Below, piece after piece: positions 1-5,626 of a stretch of DNA of 6,896 nt (within the stretch, counting starts at the first letter, position 1; the number at the start of each line of letters is the position of its first letter). This stretch comes from JBOGDS01 sp050743075 (lineage in GTDB: Bacteria; Actinomycetota; Actinomycetes; Jiangellales; Jiangellaceae): positions 1 through 6,896 of the forward strand of contig JBOGDS010000131.1 of assembly GCA_050743075.1 (NCBI GenBank), read 5' to 3'. The notes under the pieces were generated by a model. It made no database searches. It was not told the DNA's origin and saw only the letters and a program-made list of their open reading frames with translations. The position numbers and the translations under genes are program-made.

Positions 1-1
1 G

Positions 2-211
2 GGCGCGCGCACGCTGCTGTCGTGGTCCGACGACGCCGAGCGGCTCCGCGCTGCCGCCGACGCGCTGGCGCTCGCGGTCCGCGACGGCGCTCTCGGCGCG
101 CTCCGGGTCGAGCGGGCCGACGGCGAGTCCGTCACCGACACCGCCCTCGGCCAGGCGCTGGCCGCCGCTGGGTTCCACGTCACACCGGGAGGCCTACGCC
201 TGCGCAGCTGA
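2..211 (+). CDS. lhr: Lhr-family ATP-dependent helicase, C-terminal end only
   Basis: The frame is open from the window edge and ends at a TGA at 209-211, giving 69 residues that finish with GFHVTPGGLRLRS. This ending (a leucine/alanine-rich helix, a basic-acidic RVERADGES segment, then an 'AAGF..TP.GLRLR' terminus) is what I know from the extreme C-terminus of large actinobacterial Lhr helicases. Lhr proteins are about 1,500-residue superfamily 2 helicases; the mycobacterial enzyme is a DNA-damage-induced, ATP-driven 3'-5' translocase on single-stranded DNA, and its C-terminal domain helps oligomerisation. None of the helicase motifs lie in this window, so the call rests on the tail alone. 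The next gene begins 96 bases downstream on the same strand. I see no convincing terminator in the gap, only short weak inverted repeats. Confidence 0.82.
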   Translation, partial: GARTLLSWSDDAERLRAAADALALAVRDGALGALRVERADGESVTDTALGQALAAAGFHVTPGGLRLRS

Positions 212-295
212 CGCCAGGATCTTCGTACCGGCTGAGCCCTTCGGTTCTTGAGGGGGCCTGTGGACGTCCGTGGGCGGGTTGTCGGTGGCGGCTGG

Positions 296-301
296 GATGA
301 T
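296..301 (+). promoter_or_regulatory. Possible -10 box for leaderless expression of the DUF222/HNH gene
   Basis: GATGAT matches the TATAAT consensus at 4 of 6 positions, including the key A2 and T6. It ends 6 bases before the ATG at 308, the spacing expected when transcription starts on the start codon itself. Leaderless genes are common in actinobacteria, and no good Shine-Dalgarno sequence precedes this ATG. A TTGTCG lies at 279-284 but only 11 bases upstream of the box, too close for a normal -35. The call is tentative. Confidence 0.3.
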
Positions 302-307
302 GGACAC

Positions 308-1960
308 ATGTTCGAATCGGAGGGCGTGCCAGACGTGTCGGCGGACGATCGCCGCGCGGCTGCACTGGCACGCCTACGGGCGATCCTGCCGCCTCGGCCT
401 GCGCAGCCCGCGAAGCACTCGATCACGCGAGCCGATCGGCCGTCGCCAGGCTTGTACAGGTCACCGCGGCCTCCGCGCCGGTCGTCGCCGGTTTCTCCTC
501 AGGGGCAGCGTGGCACGACGCAACGCGAACGGACTGGGCACCGGCTTCCTGGCCCGTTCCTCGCCAGTGCGCTCGACGCCGACCCCCCGGCACTACTGTC
601 CAGCTACGACCTCCTGGAAGCCACGGCGGCATGGGAGCGGCTGATCTCCTGGGCACAGGCGAAGCAAGGCGCCGTGATCGCCGAGTTCGCGCGTCGCCGG
701 CCCGGCCCGAGCGCACCGGAGGACTCCGACCCGTATGTCCTGGACGAGTCCGGCCCGCGGATCAGCGAGTTTGCGGCCGACGAGATCGCCGCACGGCTGC
801 GGATCACCCGTCGAGCCGCAGACCTCAAGCTGGCCATTGCCCTCGACCTTGCCGACCGATTGCCGTCCACGAGGCGCGCCCTACGTGAGGGCCGGATCGA
901 CCTGACGAAGGCCCGTGCCATCGCCGAGCACACAGCCAACCTCAACGACCGTGCCCGTCGCCAAGCCGTCGAGGAGCGGGTCCTGTTGCGGGCGCCGTCG
1001 CAGACCGCGTCGGAGTTGCGCCGCAGCCTGCTGCGCGCCGTCGCGGCCGTGGACTCCGACGCTGTGCTCAAGCGGCACGCCAAGGCCAGGGCCGAGCGCT
1101 TCCTGCACCTGCACCCGCTGCCCGACGGGATGGCCGAGATCACCACCTGCCTTCCCGCCGACGACGCCACCAGCAGCATCTTCAACACCGTCGACACCCT
1201 CGCTCGCAGCGCCGACCCCGACGACCCACGCGGCATCGATGCCCGCCGAGTCGACGCCTTGGTCGACATCTGCCGAGCAGCGCTCGACACGCCCGACGTT
1301 CCGTCAGTGGCCGGCCCGCAGGACGGGCCTGCCGACGAAACCTGTTCGGGCAGCCAGGACGCGCCGCCCGATCGAACCGGCACGGGCGCGCAGCGCCGCG
1401 AACGCCGTCGGGATCGCCGGCGGCGGCGCGGGCCACGCATTCTGGTCACGGTCGCTGCCACCACGCTGCTCGGCCTCGACGACCAGCCCGGCGAGCTGGC
1501 CGGCTACGGACCCATCCCGGCCGGGTTGGCTCGCCAACTCGCCGCCGGTCCCGACGCCACCTGGCGCCGCCTCCTGACCGACCCCGTCTCAGGCGTCCTG
1601 CTCGACTACGGCATCACGGTCTACCGGCCGCCGCCGTCGCTCGTCCGGCACGTCGTCGCGCGCGACCAGGTATGCGCCTTCCCGGGTTGCCGACAACCTG
1701 CCGAGCGCTGCGACCTCGATCACCGGGAACGCTTCCCCGACGGTCCGACGTGTGCCGACAACCTCGGGCCGCTGTGCCGCCATCACCATCGCGCCAAGAC
1801 CGAGGGCGGCTGGTCCTGGCGGCGTGCACCCGACGGCACCATCACCTGGACCGCACCCACTGGCCACGAGTACGAAGCCCCCACGCCCCCAGTGCTCGAC
1901 GCTGGCCGCGACATCGACCATGACGGTGACGCCCGCATGACCGCGACGCCGCCGTTCTAG
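308..1960 (+). CDS. 13E12-type DUF222 / HNH endonuclease-domain protein
   Basis: The 550-residue product has the layout of the multicopy actinobacterial '13E12 repeat' family. A variable N-terminus rich in Pro, Arg and Ser (about residues 25-80) comes first, then a helical DUF222 region (about 90-440, including the LVTVAATTLLGL core), then a C-terminal HNH module. The HNH is complete: a Cys-x4-Cys pair (C456, C461), the LDHRE motif with D471/H472, N485, and C490-R-HHH ending at H494, consistent with a zinc-stabilised beta-beta-alpha-metal nuclease fold. Family members are suspected nucleases or mobile-type genes, but their biological role is not established. An arginine-dense tract (about 362-375) lies in the linker before the DUF222 core. 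I chose the ATG at 308 because MFESE-like beginnings are usual for the family; an in-frame TTG at 248 would add 20 residues that look unlike protein. The gene follows lhr on the same strand. Confidence 0.92.
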   Translation: MFESEGVPDVSADDRRAAALARLRAILPPRPAQPAKHSITRADRPSPGLYRSPRPPRRSSPVSPQGQRGTTQRERTGHRLPGPFLASALDADPPALLSSYDLLEATAAWERLISWAQAKQGAVIAEFARRRPGPSAPEDSDPYVLDESGPRISEFAADEIAARLRITRRAADLKLAIALDLADRLPSTRRALREGRIDLTKARAIAEHTANLNDRARRQAVEERVLLRAPSQTASELRRSLLRAVAAVDSDAVLKRHAKARAERFLHLHPLPDGMAEITTCLPADDATSSIFNTVDTLARSADPDDPRGIDARRVDALVDICRAALDTPDVPSVAGPQDGPADETCSGSQDAPPDRTGTGAQRRERRRDRRRRRGPRILVTVAATTLLGLDDQPGELAGYGPIPAGLARQLAAGPDATWRRLLTDPVSGVLLDYGITVYRPPPSLVRHVVARDQVCAFPGCRQPAERCDLDHRERFPDGPTCADNLGPLCRHHHRAKTEGGWSWRRAPDGTITWTAPTGHEYEAPTPPVLDAGRDIDHDGDARMTATPPF

Positions 1961-1963
1961 ACC

Positions 1964-1995
1964 CTCGAGCCGACGCTGTCACCGGCCTCGGCGAG
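1964..1995 (+). terminator. Weak candidate hairpin terminator after the DUF222/HNH gene
   Basis: Four bases after the stop codon, CTC and GCCGA (separated by a two-base GA bulge, 1964-1973) can pair with TCGGCGAG (1988-1995) around a 14-base loop. No T-run follows. GC-rich hairpins without a T-tract are often proposed as actinobacterial terminators, but this one is short and bulged. Confidence 0.25.
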
Positions 1996-2060
1996 ACTGC
2001 GTCTTGGGCCGCGCATCTGTAGGCCTCAGGCTGCGCTGCTACGACTACACGACGGGAGGC

Positions 2061-2234
2061 ATGGTGAAGAAGACCGAGGGCGTCGACGAGTTCATGGACC
2101 GGCTTGACCATCCACTGAAGGCCGAGGTCGGCCGACGCATGGCCAATTTCGTCGACATGGACGACGTCAAGGCAAAGCAGCCGGACCTCGAGTCCGTTGT
2201 CCGGGCGTTGGTGAACGGTGCTGCGCCGGCGTGA
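2061..2234 (+). pseudogene. Internally deleted DUF1801-family remnant (57 codons, frame still open)
   Basis: The first 23 residues (MVKKTEGVDEFMDRLDHPLK...) match the usual beginning of DUF1801 (YdhG-like) proteins, and the last 30 or so (ANFVDMDDVKAKQPDLESVV...) match their usual end. Members are normally about 120-140 residues, so some 70-80 central residues, including the conserved lysine-tryptophan-asparagine-alanine-proline region, are missing, with the two ends joined in frame near residues 23-26. A repeated GCCGA (2121-2125 and 2131-2135) and a TCGGCCGA palindrome sit at the join. GGGAGG at 2054-2059 is one base before the ATG and four bases before an in-frame GTG at 2064, so either codon could initiate. 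The DUF1801 fold cannot survive this loss; a small peptide might still be made. It overlaps the following GNAT gene by 17 bases, suggesting a former operon. The family match is from memory of the consensus. Confidence 0.65.
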
Positions 2235-2661
2235 CGACGGGTACGAGGCGAGCGATGACCCCAGACGGCTCGATCTCGATGTCGTCCATGGGTACCTGAC
2301 GACGTCGTACTGGAGTCCTGGCGTGACGCGCACCACGATGGAGCGCGCGGTCCGTGGCTCGCTGCCGATGGGCCTGTACGCGCCCGACGGCACGCAGGCG
2401 GGCTTCGCCCGAGCTGTCACCGACCGCGCCACCTTCGGCTGGCTCGCCGACGTCTTCGTCCTTCCCGACCACCGGGCGCGCGGGTTGTCCAGGTTCCTGG
2501 TCACCGCTCTGCTCGAGCATCCCGACCTCACCGGTCTGCGGCGATGGATGCTCGCCACCGCCGATGCGCACGGCGTGTATGAACCGCTCGGCTTCGCGCC
2601 CCTGGACGATCCGAGCCGCTGGATGACGCGTCAGCCGCGGGCCGGCGGCGACAGCGGCTGA
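2218..2661 (+). CDS. GNAT-family N-acetyltransferase
   Basis: This 147-residue protein carries the full order of a small GNAT acyltransferase. It has an N-terminal LDLDVVHGYLTTSYW segment typical of one bacterial GNAT subgroup, a central beta-strand pair (MGLYAPDG-QAGFARAVTD), and then the acetyl-CoA-binding motif A, LADVFVLPDHRARGLSRFLV, whose R/Q-x-x-G-x-A/G loop appears here as HRARGLS. The motif B region LRRWMLATADAHGVYEPLGF follows and ends in the familiar Y..LGF. Length and motif spacing look complete. Such enzymes move an acetyl group from acetyl-CoA to a small-molecule or protein amine in the cytoplasm; the substrate cannot be read from the sequence. The GTG at 2218 is the only plausible start ahead of the conserved N-terminal segment. 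It lies 17 bases inside the preceding remnant, so translation may be coupled. The last 31 bases overlap the 3' end of the opposing membrane-protein pseudogene. Confidence 0.9.
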   Translation: MLRRRDDGYEASDDPRRLDLDVVHGYLTTSYWSPGVTRTTMERAVRGSLPMGLYAPDGTQAGFARAVTDRATFGWLADVFVLPDHRARGLSRFLVTALLEHPDLTGLRRWMLATADAHGVYEPLGFAPLDDPSRWMTRQPRAGGDSG

Positions 2662-3259
2662 GCGGCGCCCGAACGCCGCCGCAACAGCATGATCGACACT
2701 GCGATCACCCAGATCCAGAACAGGCTGCACCCGACGAGCCAGACCGGTGTGGTCCAGACCGCGCGGCCGGCCAGCAGACCGAGTCCCGCGGCGAGCGCCC
2801 ACCATCCGAGCCAACGCGGGAGTGAGCCGGACGAGAGGATCACCCAACCGTTGGCCAGGGAGAAGCTGGCTAGCGCAACCCACGATGACGCGAACCACAG
2901 GTTCCCCATGTCGAAGGCGAAGCGGGCCAGCTCCGGGTCGAGGCCCTCATCGACCCATCAGCGCGACGGTCGAACGCCACGGCGGGTCCCCCTCGGCACT
3001 TCTCAGCAACGCCCAGACCCCGACGACGAACCACAGGAAGGCGACGAGGGAGAGCACCGACAGGAAGGTCCCCGCCGAGAACAGGGAACGGATCACGCTC
3101 GGCAAAGAAGTCGGCGATCTCGCCCGCCGGCGCGTCGAACGCGGGCTCGGCGCCCCCGACCTGCATCAGCCCCTGGGCGCCGAACAGCAGCACCGTCGCG
3201 GCGATCCCAGCTGCTCCCGTCGTCACCGGCAGCGTTCGTCCAGCCCCGTTGTCGGTCAC
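2631..3259 (-). pseudogene. Multi-pass membrane protein gene broken by a frameshift and an internal deletion
   Basis: Three frames on this strand join into one membrane protein. Frame 1 (GTG at 3259 to about 3092) encodes a first helix (GIAATVLLFGAQGLM) and an outer segment with PAFDAPAGEIADFFAERD. Near 3090-3091 (GATCCGTTCC) the sense moves to a second frame by one extra base: RSLFSAGTFLSVLSLVAFLW, a second helix continuing to TVALMG, which ends at a TGA at 2947-2949. Just before this stop, near 2953-2955, a third frame takes over: DEGLDPELARFAFDMGNLWF followed by three or four hydrophobic helices to a TGA at 2631-2633. Between ALMG and DEGLDP a further helix seems to be missing (about 20 residues, inferred from topology). 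A good GAGAGG ribosome site lies five bases before the GTG. I do not recognise a named family; it resembles uncharacterised six-helix actinobacterial proteins. Unrepaired translation would give a 129-residue nonsense-tailed product. Confidence 0.8.
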
Positions 3260-3288
3260 GCCTACCTCTCGCGCTCAAGTGGGAGCCA

Positions 3289-3316
3289 AGGCTACCCATG
3301 ATCGACAACAGCGCAA
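3289..3316 (-). promoter_or_regulatory. Candidate promoter of the broken membrane protein gene
   Basis: Reading the minus strand, TTGCGC (3316-3311) and TAGCCT (3294-3289) are separated by 16 bases. TAGCCT fits the TAnnnT core and TTGCGC keeps the TTG of a -35. The predicted start is about 20-25 bases before the GTG, leaving room for the GAGAGG ribosome site at 3270-3265. It lies within the 67-base gap after the flavin reductase gene. Confidence 0.3.
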
Positions 3317-3326
3317 AGCCGGACTG

Positions 3327-3896
3327 TCACGCCAGCGGCCCACCCGCGGCGCGGTACGCACGGTCGACGTACACCAGCGGCCGCTCCCCGGTCGCGTCGG
3401 ACGCCACCGCCACGACCCGGCCGATCGCGATCGTGTGGTCGCCCGCGTCGACCAGGTCGTCAGGCACGCACTCGATCGCGGACACGCCGGCGGTGAAGAC
3501 GAGCGCCCCGCTCGCCGAGCCTCGCCGGGTCGGCCAGGGCGAGAAGTCGTCCCGTCCGCCCGGATGCCGGTGCCGCGCCGCGTAATGTGCCAGGGCCAGC
3601 TGGCTGTCGTCCAGCATCGTCAGCGCCCAGCCGTCGGCGACAAGCAGCGCGTCGTGGACGAACCCGCCGCGGCGAACGCACGTGAGCACCAGTGGCGGGT
3701 CGAGCGAGACCGACGACACGGCCGTCACCGTGATGCCGCAGTCACGGCCCACCAGGTCGCGGGTCGTGAGGACGCCGACACCTCCAGCGAGGCGTGCCAT
3801 CGCGTCGCGGAAGTCGTCGACAGGGGCGGACGCCGGCCCTTCCGGCACGGCGGACGGCGGGTCGTCCCACGGCGTCGGTGCGGTCAGGGCGCTCAT
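3327..3896 (-). CDS. Flavin reductase-like (FMN-binding split-barrel) protein
   Basis: The 189-residue product matches the flavin reductase-like domain family (HpaC and styrene monooxygenase reductase type). After a disordered Pro-rich leader (1-25), the domain opens with FRDAMARLAGGVGVLTT (29-45) and continues with the flavin-binding stretch GITVTAVSSVSLDPPLVLTC (54-73). It closes with AGDHTIAIGRV (151-161), whose Gly-Asp-His is the family's NAD(P)H/flavin signature, and PLVYVDRAYR near the end. These cytoplasmic enzymes use NAD(P)H to reduce FMN or FAD, often supplying a two-component monooxygenase. No monooxygenase is in view, so the partner is unknown. I prefer the ATG at 3896, although it has no obvious ribosome site; a GTG at 3935 would add 13 residues, but its GAGGA lies directly against the codon. 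The ROK gene ends 42 bases upstream on the same strand, suggesting cotranscription and possibly ROK control. Confidence 0.92.
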   Translation of the reverse strand: MSALTAPTPWDDPPSAVPEGPASAPVDDFRDAMARLAGGVGVLTTRDLVGRDCGITVTAVSSVSLDPPLVLTCVRRGGFVHDALLVADGWALTMLDDSQLALAHYAARHRHPGGRDDFSPWPTRRGSASGALVFTAGVSAIECVPDDLVDAGDHTIAIGRVVAVASDATGERPLVYVDRAYRAAGGPLA

Positions 3897-3930
3897 CGTG
3901 GCGTTCAGCGTGGCGGACGCGGGTTTGATT

Positions 3931-3949
3931 CCCACTCCTCAGGAGTGGG
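3931..3949. repeat. 19-base palindrome across the ROK stop codon
   Basis: CCCACTCCT and AGGAGTGGG form perfect 9-base arms around a single central C at 3940. The minus-strand ROK stop codon (3941-3939) lies at its centre. No T-run follows on either strand, so it is not a textbook intrinsic terminator. It could be a processing or attenuating hairpin between two cistrons, or a protein-binding site ahead of the flavin reductase gene. The inverted repeat is certain; its role is not. Confidence 0.6.
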
Positions 3950-5108
3950 TCGACGCGAACAGCGCCTCCCGCGCCTGGTCGACGGCCGTGAGCAAGGCAC
4001 CGCGCAGGACCGGCGCGTCATGGACCGCGGTCGGTACGAGGGCGGGCCGGACCTGCGCGATCCTGCCCATCGCGTGTGTCACCAGGTCGCACAGGGGGCC
4101 GTCGCCGGCGGCTCCGACCTCTCCGGCCAGCACGACCAGTGCCGGGTCGACCACGGCGCAGATGGCCGCGATACCGATGGCGAGCCGGTCGGCAAGCTCG
4201 TCCAGGAACGCCTGCGCCGGGGATCCGGCTGCCAGGGCCGCCCGCACCGCTTCGGCAGCACCGTCGGTCACGACGCCGTGCTCAGCGGCGAGGGCTGCGA
4301 CGGCCTCGGCCCCGACCAGGCGTTGGAATGCCCTCTTGTCCGGCTCGGCGCCGCCCTGCGGCAACGGGACTCCCGGCACCGGCAGGTACCCGATCTCGCC
4401 GGCCGCCCCGGTGGCGCCTCGGTGCAGGCGGCCGCCGAGCACGACGGCGAGACCGACACCGCGCCCCACCCAGAGCAGCACCATGTCGTCGACGCCGCGG
4501 GCCGCGCCGTACTCCCGCTCCGCCATCGCGGCCAGGTTGACGTCGTTCTCGATCGTGACGTCGCACGTCAGGTCGTCGCGCAGCGCGTCGCGAAGGCCGC
4601 GGTGCCACCGCGGCAGGTCGAAGACGTAACCGACGTCGCTGGTCACCGGGTCGACGACGCCCGGTGTGCCGAGGACGACGTCGGCCACGTCGGCCAACGC
4701 GACATCGGCCTGGTCGGCCACCGCGCGAACCGCGTCGCTCACCACGCGCACCGGGTCGTCGTCCCCGGCGACCGGCCTCGACACCCGCCCGCGCACCGCG
4801 CCGGTGACGTCGGCGACGGCGGCGACGACCTCGTTCGGTGCCATGTCGATGCCGACACCGTGCGAGCAGCCGGGGCGAACGGCGTAGAGCTCCGCGCTCG
4901 GACCACGCCCGGCCGACCGGGTGCCGATGACCTCGACCAACCCCCGGTCCTGTAGGCGCGAGACCAGCTGGGACGCCGTCACCTTCGACAGCCCGGTCAG
5001 CTCGCCGAGGCGGGCGCGGGTCAGCGGGCCTTCCGAGAGCAGCAGCTCGAGCGCGCTGCGGTCGTTGATCGCGCGGAGCAGGCTCGGTGTCCCCGGTCGT
5101 CGCGACAT
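3939..5108 (-). CDS. ROK-family transcriptional repressor
   Basis: This 389-residue protein starts with a winged-helix DNA-binding domain (about 14-62: SALELLLSEGPLTRARLGEL, then TGLSKVTASQLVSRLQDRG, the MarR-like recognition helix) followed by a ROK sugar-kinase-like domain (about 83-385). Visible ROK landmarks are GTPGVVDP (147-154), END at 187-189 with the catalytic-type Asp, the glycine-rich VGRGVGLAVV, and GATGAAGEIG. Two features of true kinases are absent: the phosphate loop DxGxT reads GIDMAPN (86-92), and the zinc motif CxCGxxGCxE after GEIG is missing, with Tyr where the GEIGH histidine usually sits. It is therefore probably a sugar- or metabolite-responsive regulator without kinase activity. 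I chose the ATG at 5108 because AAGGGGGG precedes it by about six bases and the HTH begins soon after; upstream in-frame codons encode sequence unlike the family. It precedes the flavin reductase gene, its most likely nearby target besides itself. Confidence 0.94.
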   Translation of the reverse strand: MSRRPGTPSLLRAINDRSALELLLSEGPLTRARLGELTGLSKVTASQLVSRLQDRGLVEVIGTRSAGRGPSAELYAVRPGCSHGVGIDMAPNEVVAAVADVTGAVRGRVSRPVAGDDDPVRVVSDAVRAVADQADVALADVADVVLGTPGVVDPVTSDVGYVFDLPRWHRGLRDALRDDLTCDVTIENDVNLAAMAEREYGAARGVDDMVLLWVGRGVGLAVVLGGRLHRGATGAAGEIGYLPVPGVPLPQGGAEPDKRAFQRLVGAEAVAALAAEHGVVTDGAAEAVRAALAAGSPAQAFLDELADRLAIGIAAICAVVDPALVVLAGEVGAAGDGPLCDLVTHAMGRIAQVRPALVPTAVHDAPVLRGALLTAVDQAREALFASTHS

Positions 5109-5127
5109 CCAGCCCCCCCTTGCTATC

Positions 5128-5151
5128 GGAAACAAAGTTACCGGTAGAGTA
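5128..5151 (-). promoter_or_regulatory. Candidate ROK promoter -10 box with overlapping operator
   Basis: On the minus strand TACTCT (5151-5146) matches TAnnnT and would place transcription start near 5139, about 30 bases before the ATG. Covering that start is an imperfect inverted repeat, GGTAAC-TTT-GTTTCC (5142-5128), with 5 of 6 bases symmetric. Its A/T-rich core stands out in this GC-rich DNA. An operator over the start site would fit autorepression by the ROK protein. No strong -35 is seen. Both elements are inferred from sequence only. Confidence 0.4.
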
Positions 5152-5156
5152 CCCAC

Positions 5157-5208
5157 AACCGGGAGCGGGGCGATGACCCGGCCCGCATGCCTCGCCCCGT
5201 TCCCGGTT
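5157..5208. terminator. Long hairpin between clgR and the ROK gene
   Basis: Arms 5157-5173 and 5192-5208 are complementary at 16 of 17 positions around an 18-base loop; the exception is G5165 opposite T5200, a wobble pair in plus-strand RNA and an A-C mismatch in minus-strand RNA. It starts about 63 bases past the clgR stop and lies just upstream of the ROK -10 box, where it overlaps the expected -35 position. A GC-rich hairpin without T-run could end clgR transcription, as proposed for many actinobacterial terminators, or it could be a binding site. A smaller hairpin (CGGC-AGCA-GCCG, 5241-5252) lies nearer clgR. Confidence 0.5.
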
Positions 5209-5271
5209 CCAGGCAGGGACCTCCCGCGCGAGTGCACGGGCGGCAGCAGCCGTCTCGGCCCGGCTTCACCG

Positions 5272-5583
5272 TCAGCCGACGGGCAGCATGTCCCGGTCGA
5301 CCCGGGGACGCGGTGCGCGCAGCGGGGTGAGAGCACCGACGGCAGCCGCTTCGACGCGCGACATCTCGTCGCTGACCTCACGTAGAACTTCGGACATGGG
5401 TAGATCGAGCGCCAGGCAGATCGCCGCCAGCAACTCCGACGACGCCTCTTTGCGCCCCCGCTCTACCTCCGAGAGATATCCCAGGCTGACCCGGGCCGAC
5501 GCCGACACCTCACGCAGGGTGCGGCCCTGATGGACCCGACGGCGGCGTAGGACGTCGCCGATCAGGCGTCTGACGAGAACCAC
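5272..5583 (-). CDS. clgR: ClgR-type helix-turn-helix regulator (XRE family)
   Basis: The 103-residue protein has a single XRE/Cro-type helix-turn-helix (about 12-66). Its segments RRRRVHQGRTLREVSASARV, SLGYLSEVERGRKEASSELL and the DLPMSEVLREVSDE end are those of the actinobacterial ClgR group. ClgR activates clp protease genes and other protein-quality or stress genes in Streptomyces, Corynebacterium and Mycobacterium and commonly regulates itself. The location directly downstream of cinA is also typical for this regulator in actinobacteria. I chose the GTG at 5583 because AGGGGAG lies six bases upstream and the product then starts MVLVRRLIGDVL, the usual family start; an ATG at 5649 would add 22 atypical residues. 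The C-terminal tail after residue 80 is Pro/Arg-rich and not conserved. The cinA stop is 90 bases upstream, enough room for a separate promoter. Confidence 0.86.
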   Translation of the reverse strand: MVLVRRLIGDVLRRRRVHQGRTLREVSASARVSLGYLSEVERGRKEASSELLAAICLALDLPMSEVLREVSDEMSRVEAAAVGALTPLRAPRPRVDRDMLPVG

Positions 5584-5626
5584 CGGCCACTCCCCTCTCG
5601 CGATGGATGCCGTCACTGACACGTTC

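Noticed and set aside
212..260. Terminator after lhr (ACCG...CGGT and CAGG...CCTG pairs)
   Set aside because: Each arm is only four bases with long loops and no T-run, which is within chance for this composition.
248..307. Upstream TTG start adding 20 residues to the DUF222/HNH protein
   Set aside because: The added residues (MRGPVDVRGRVVGGGWDDGH) are glycine-rich and unlike family N-termini; MFESE at 308 is the usual beginning.
604..1464. Minus-strand open frame opposite the DUF222/HNH gene
   Set aside because: Composition is Arg/Ser/Ala-rich low complexity, with no domain and no ribosome site; it is a shadow of the coding strand.
3060..3095. Programmed ribosomal frameshift in the membrane protein gene
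   Set aside because: The site (GATCCGTTCC) has no slippery heptamer or stimulatory structure that I can see, and a second lesion downstream would still end the protein, so decay is the simpler reading.
3915..3949. tRNA-like T-arm (GGG-TTTGATT-CCC) followed by an acceptor-like sequence, as a possible tRNA fragment or attachment site
   Set aside because: The loop has T where the invariant C56 belongs, the five-base stem has a C-A mismatch, no matching 5' acceptor strand lies upstream, and there is no integrase. The palindrome explains the symmetry better.
3249..4955. Long plus-strand open frame (568 codons) opposite the flavin reductase and ROK genes
   Set aside because: It is rich in Arg, Gly, His and Asp with no motifs and mirrors the GC-biased third positions of the real minus-strand genes; it is an antisense shadow.
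5109..5381. ROK frame open upstream to 5381, giving a 480-residue protein
   Set aside because: The extra 91 residues cross the hairpin, the promoter-like box and the clgR 3' end and show no family similarity; the ATG at 5108 has a ribosome site and starts just before the HTH.
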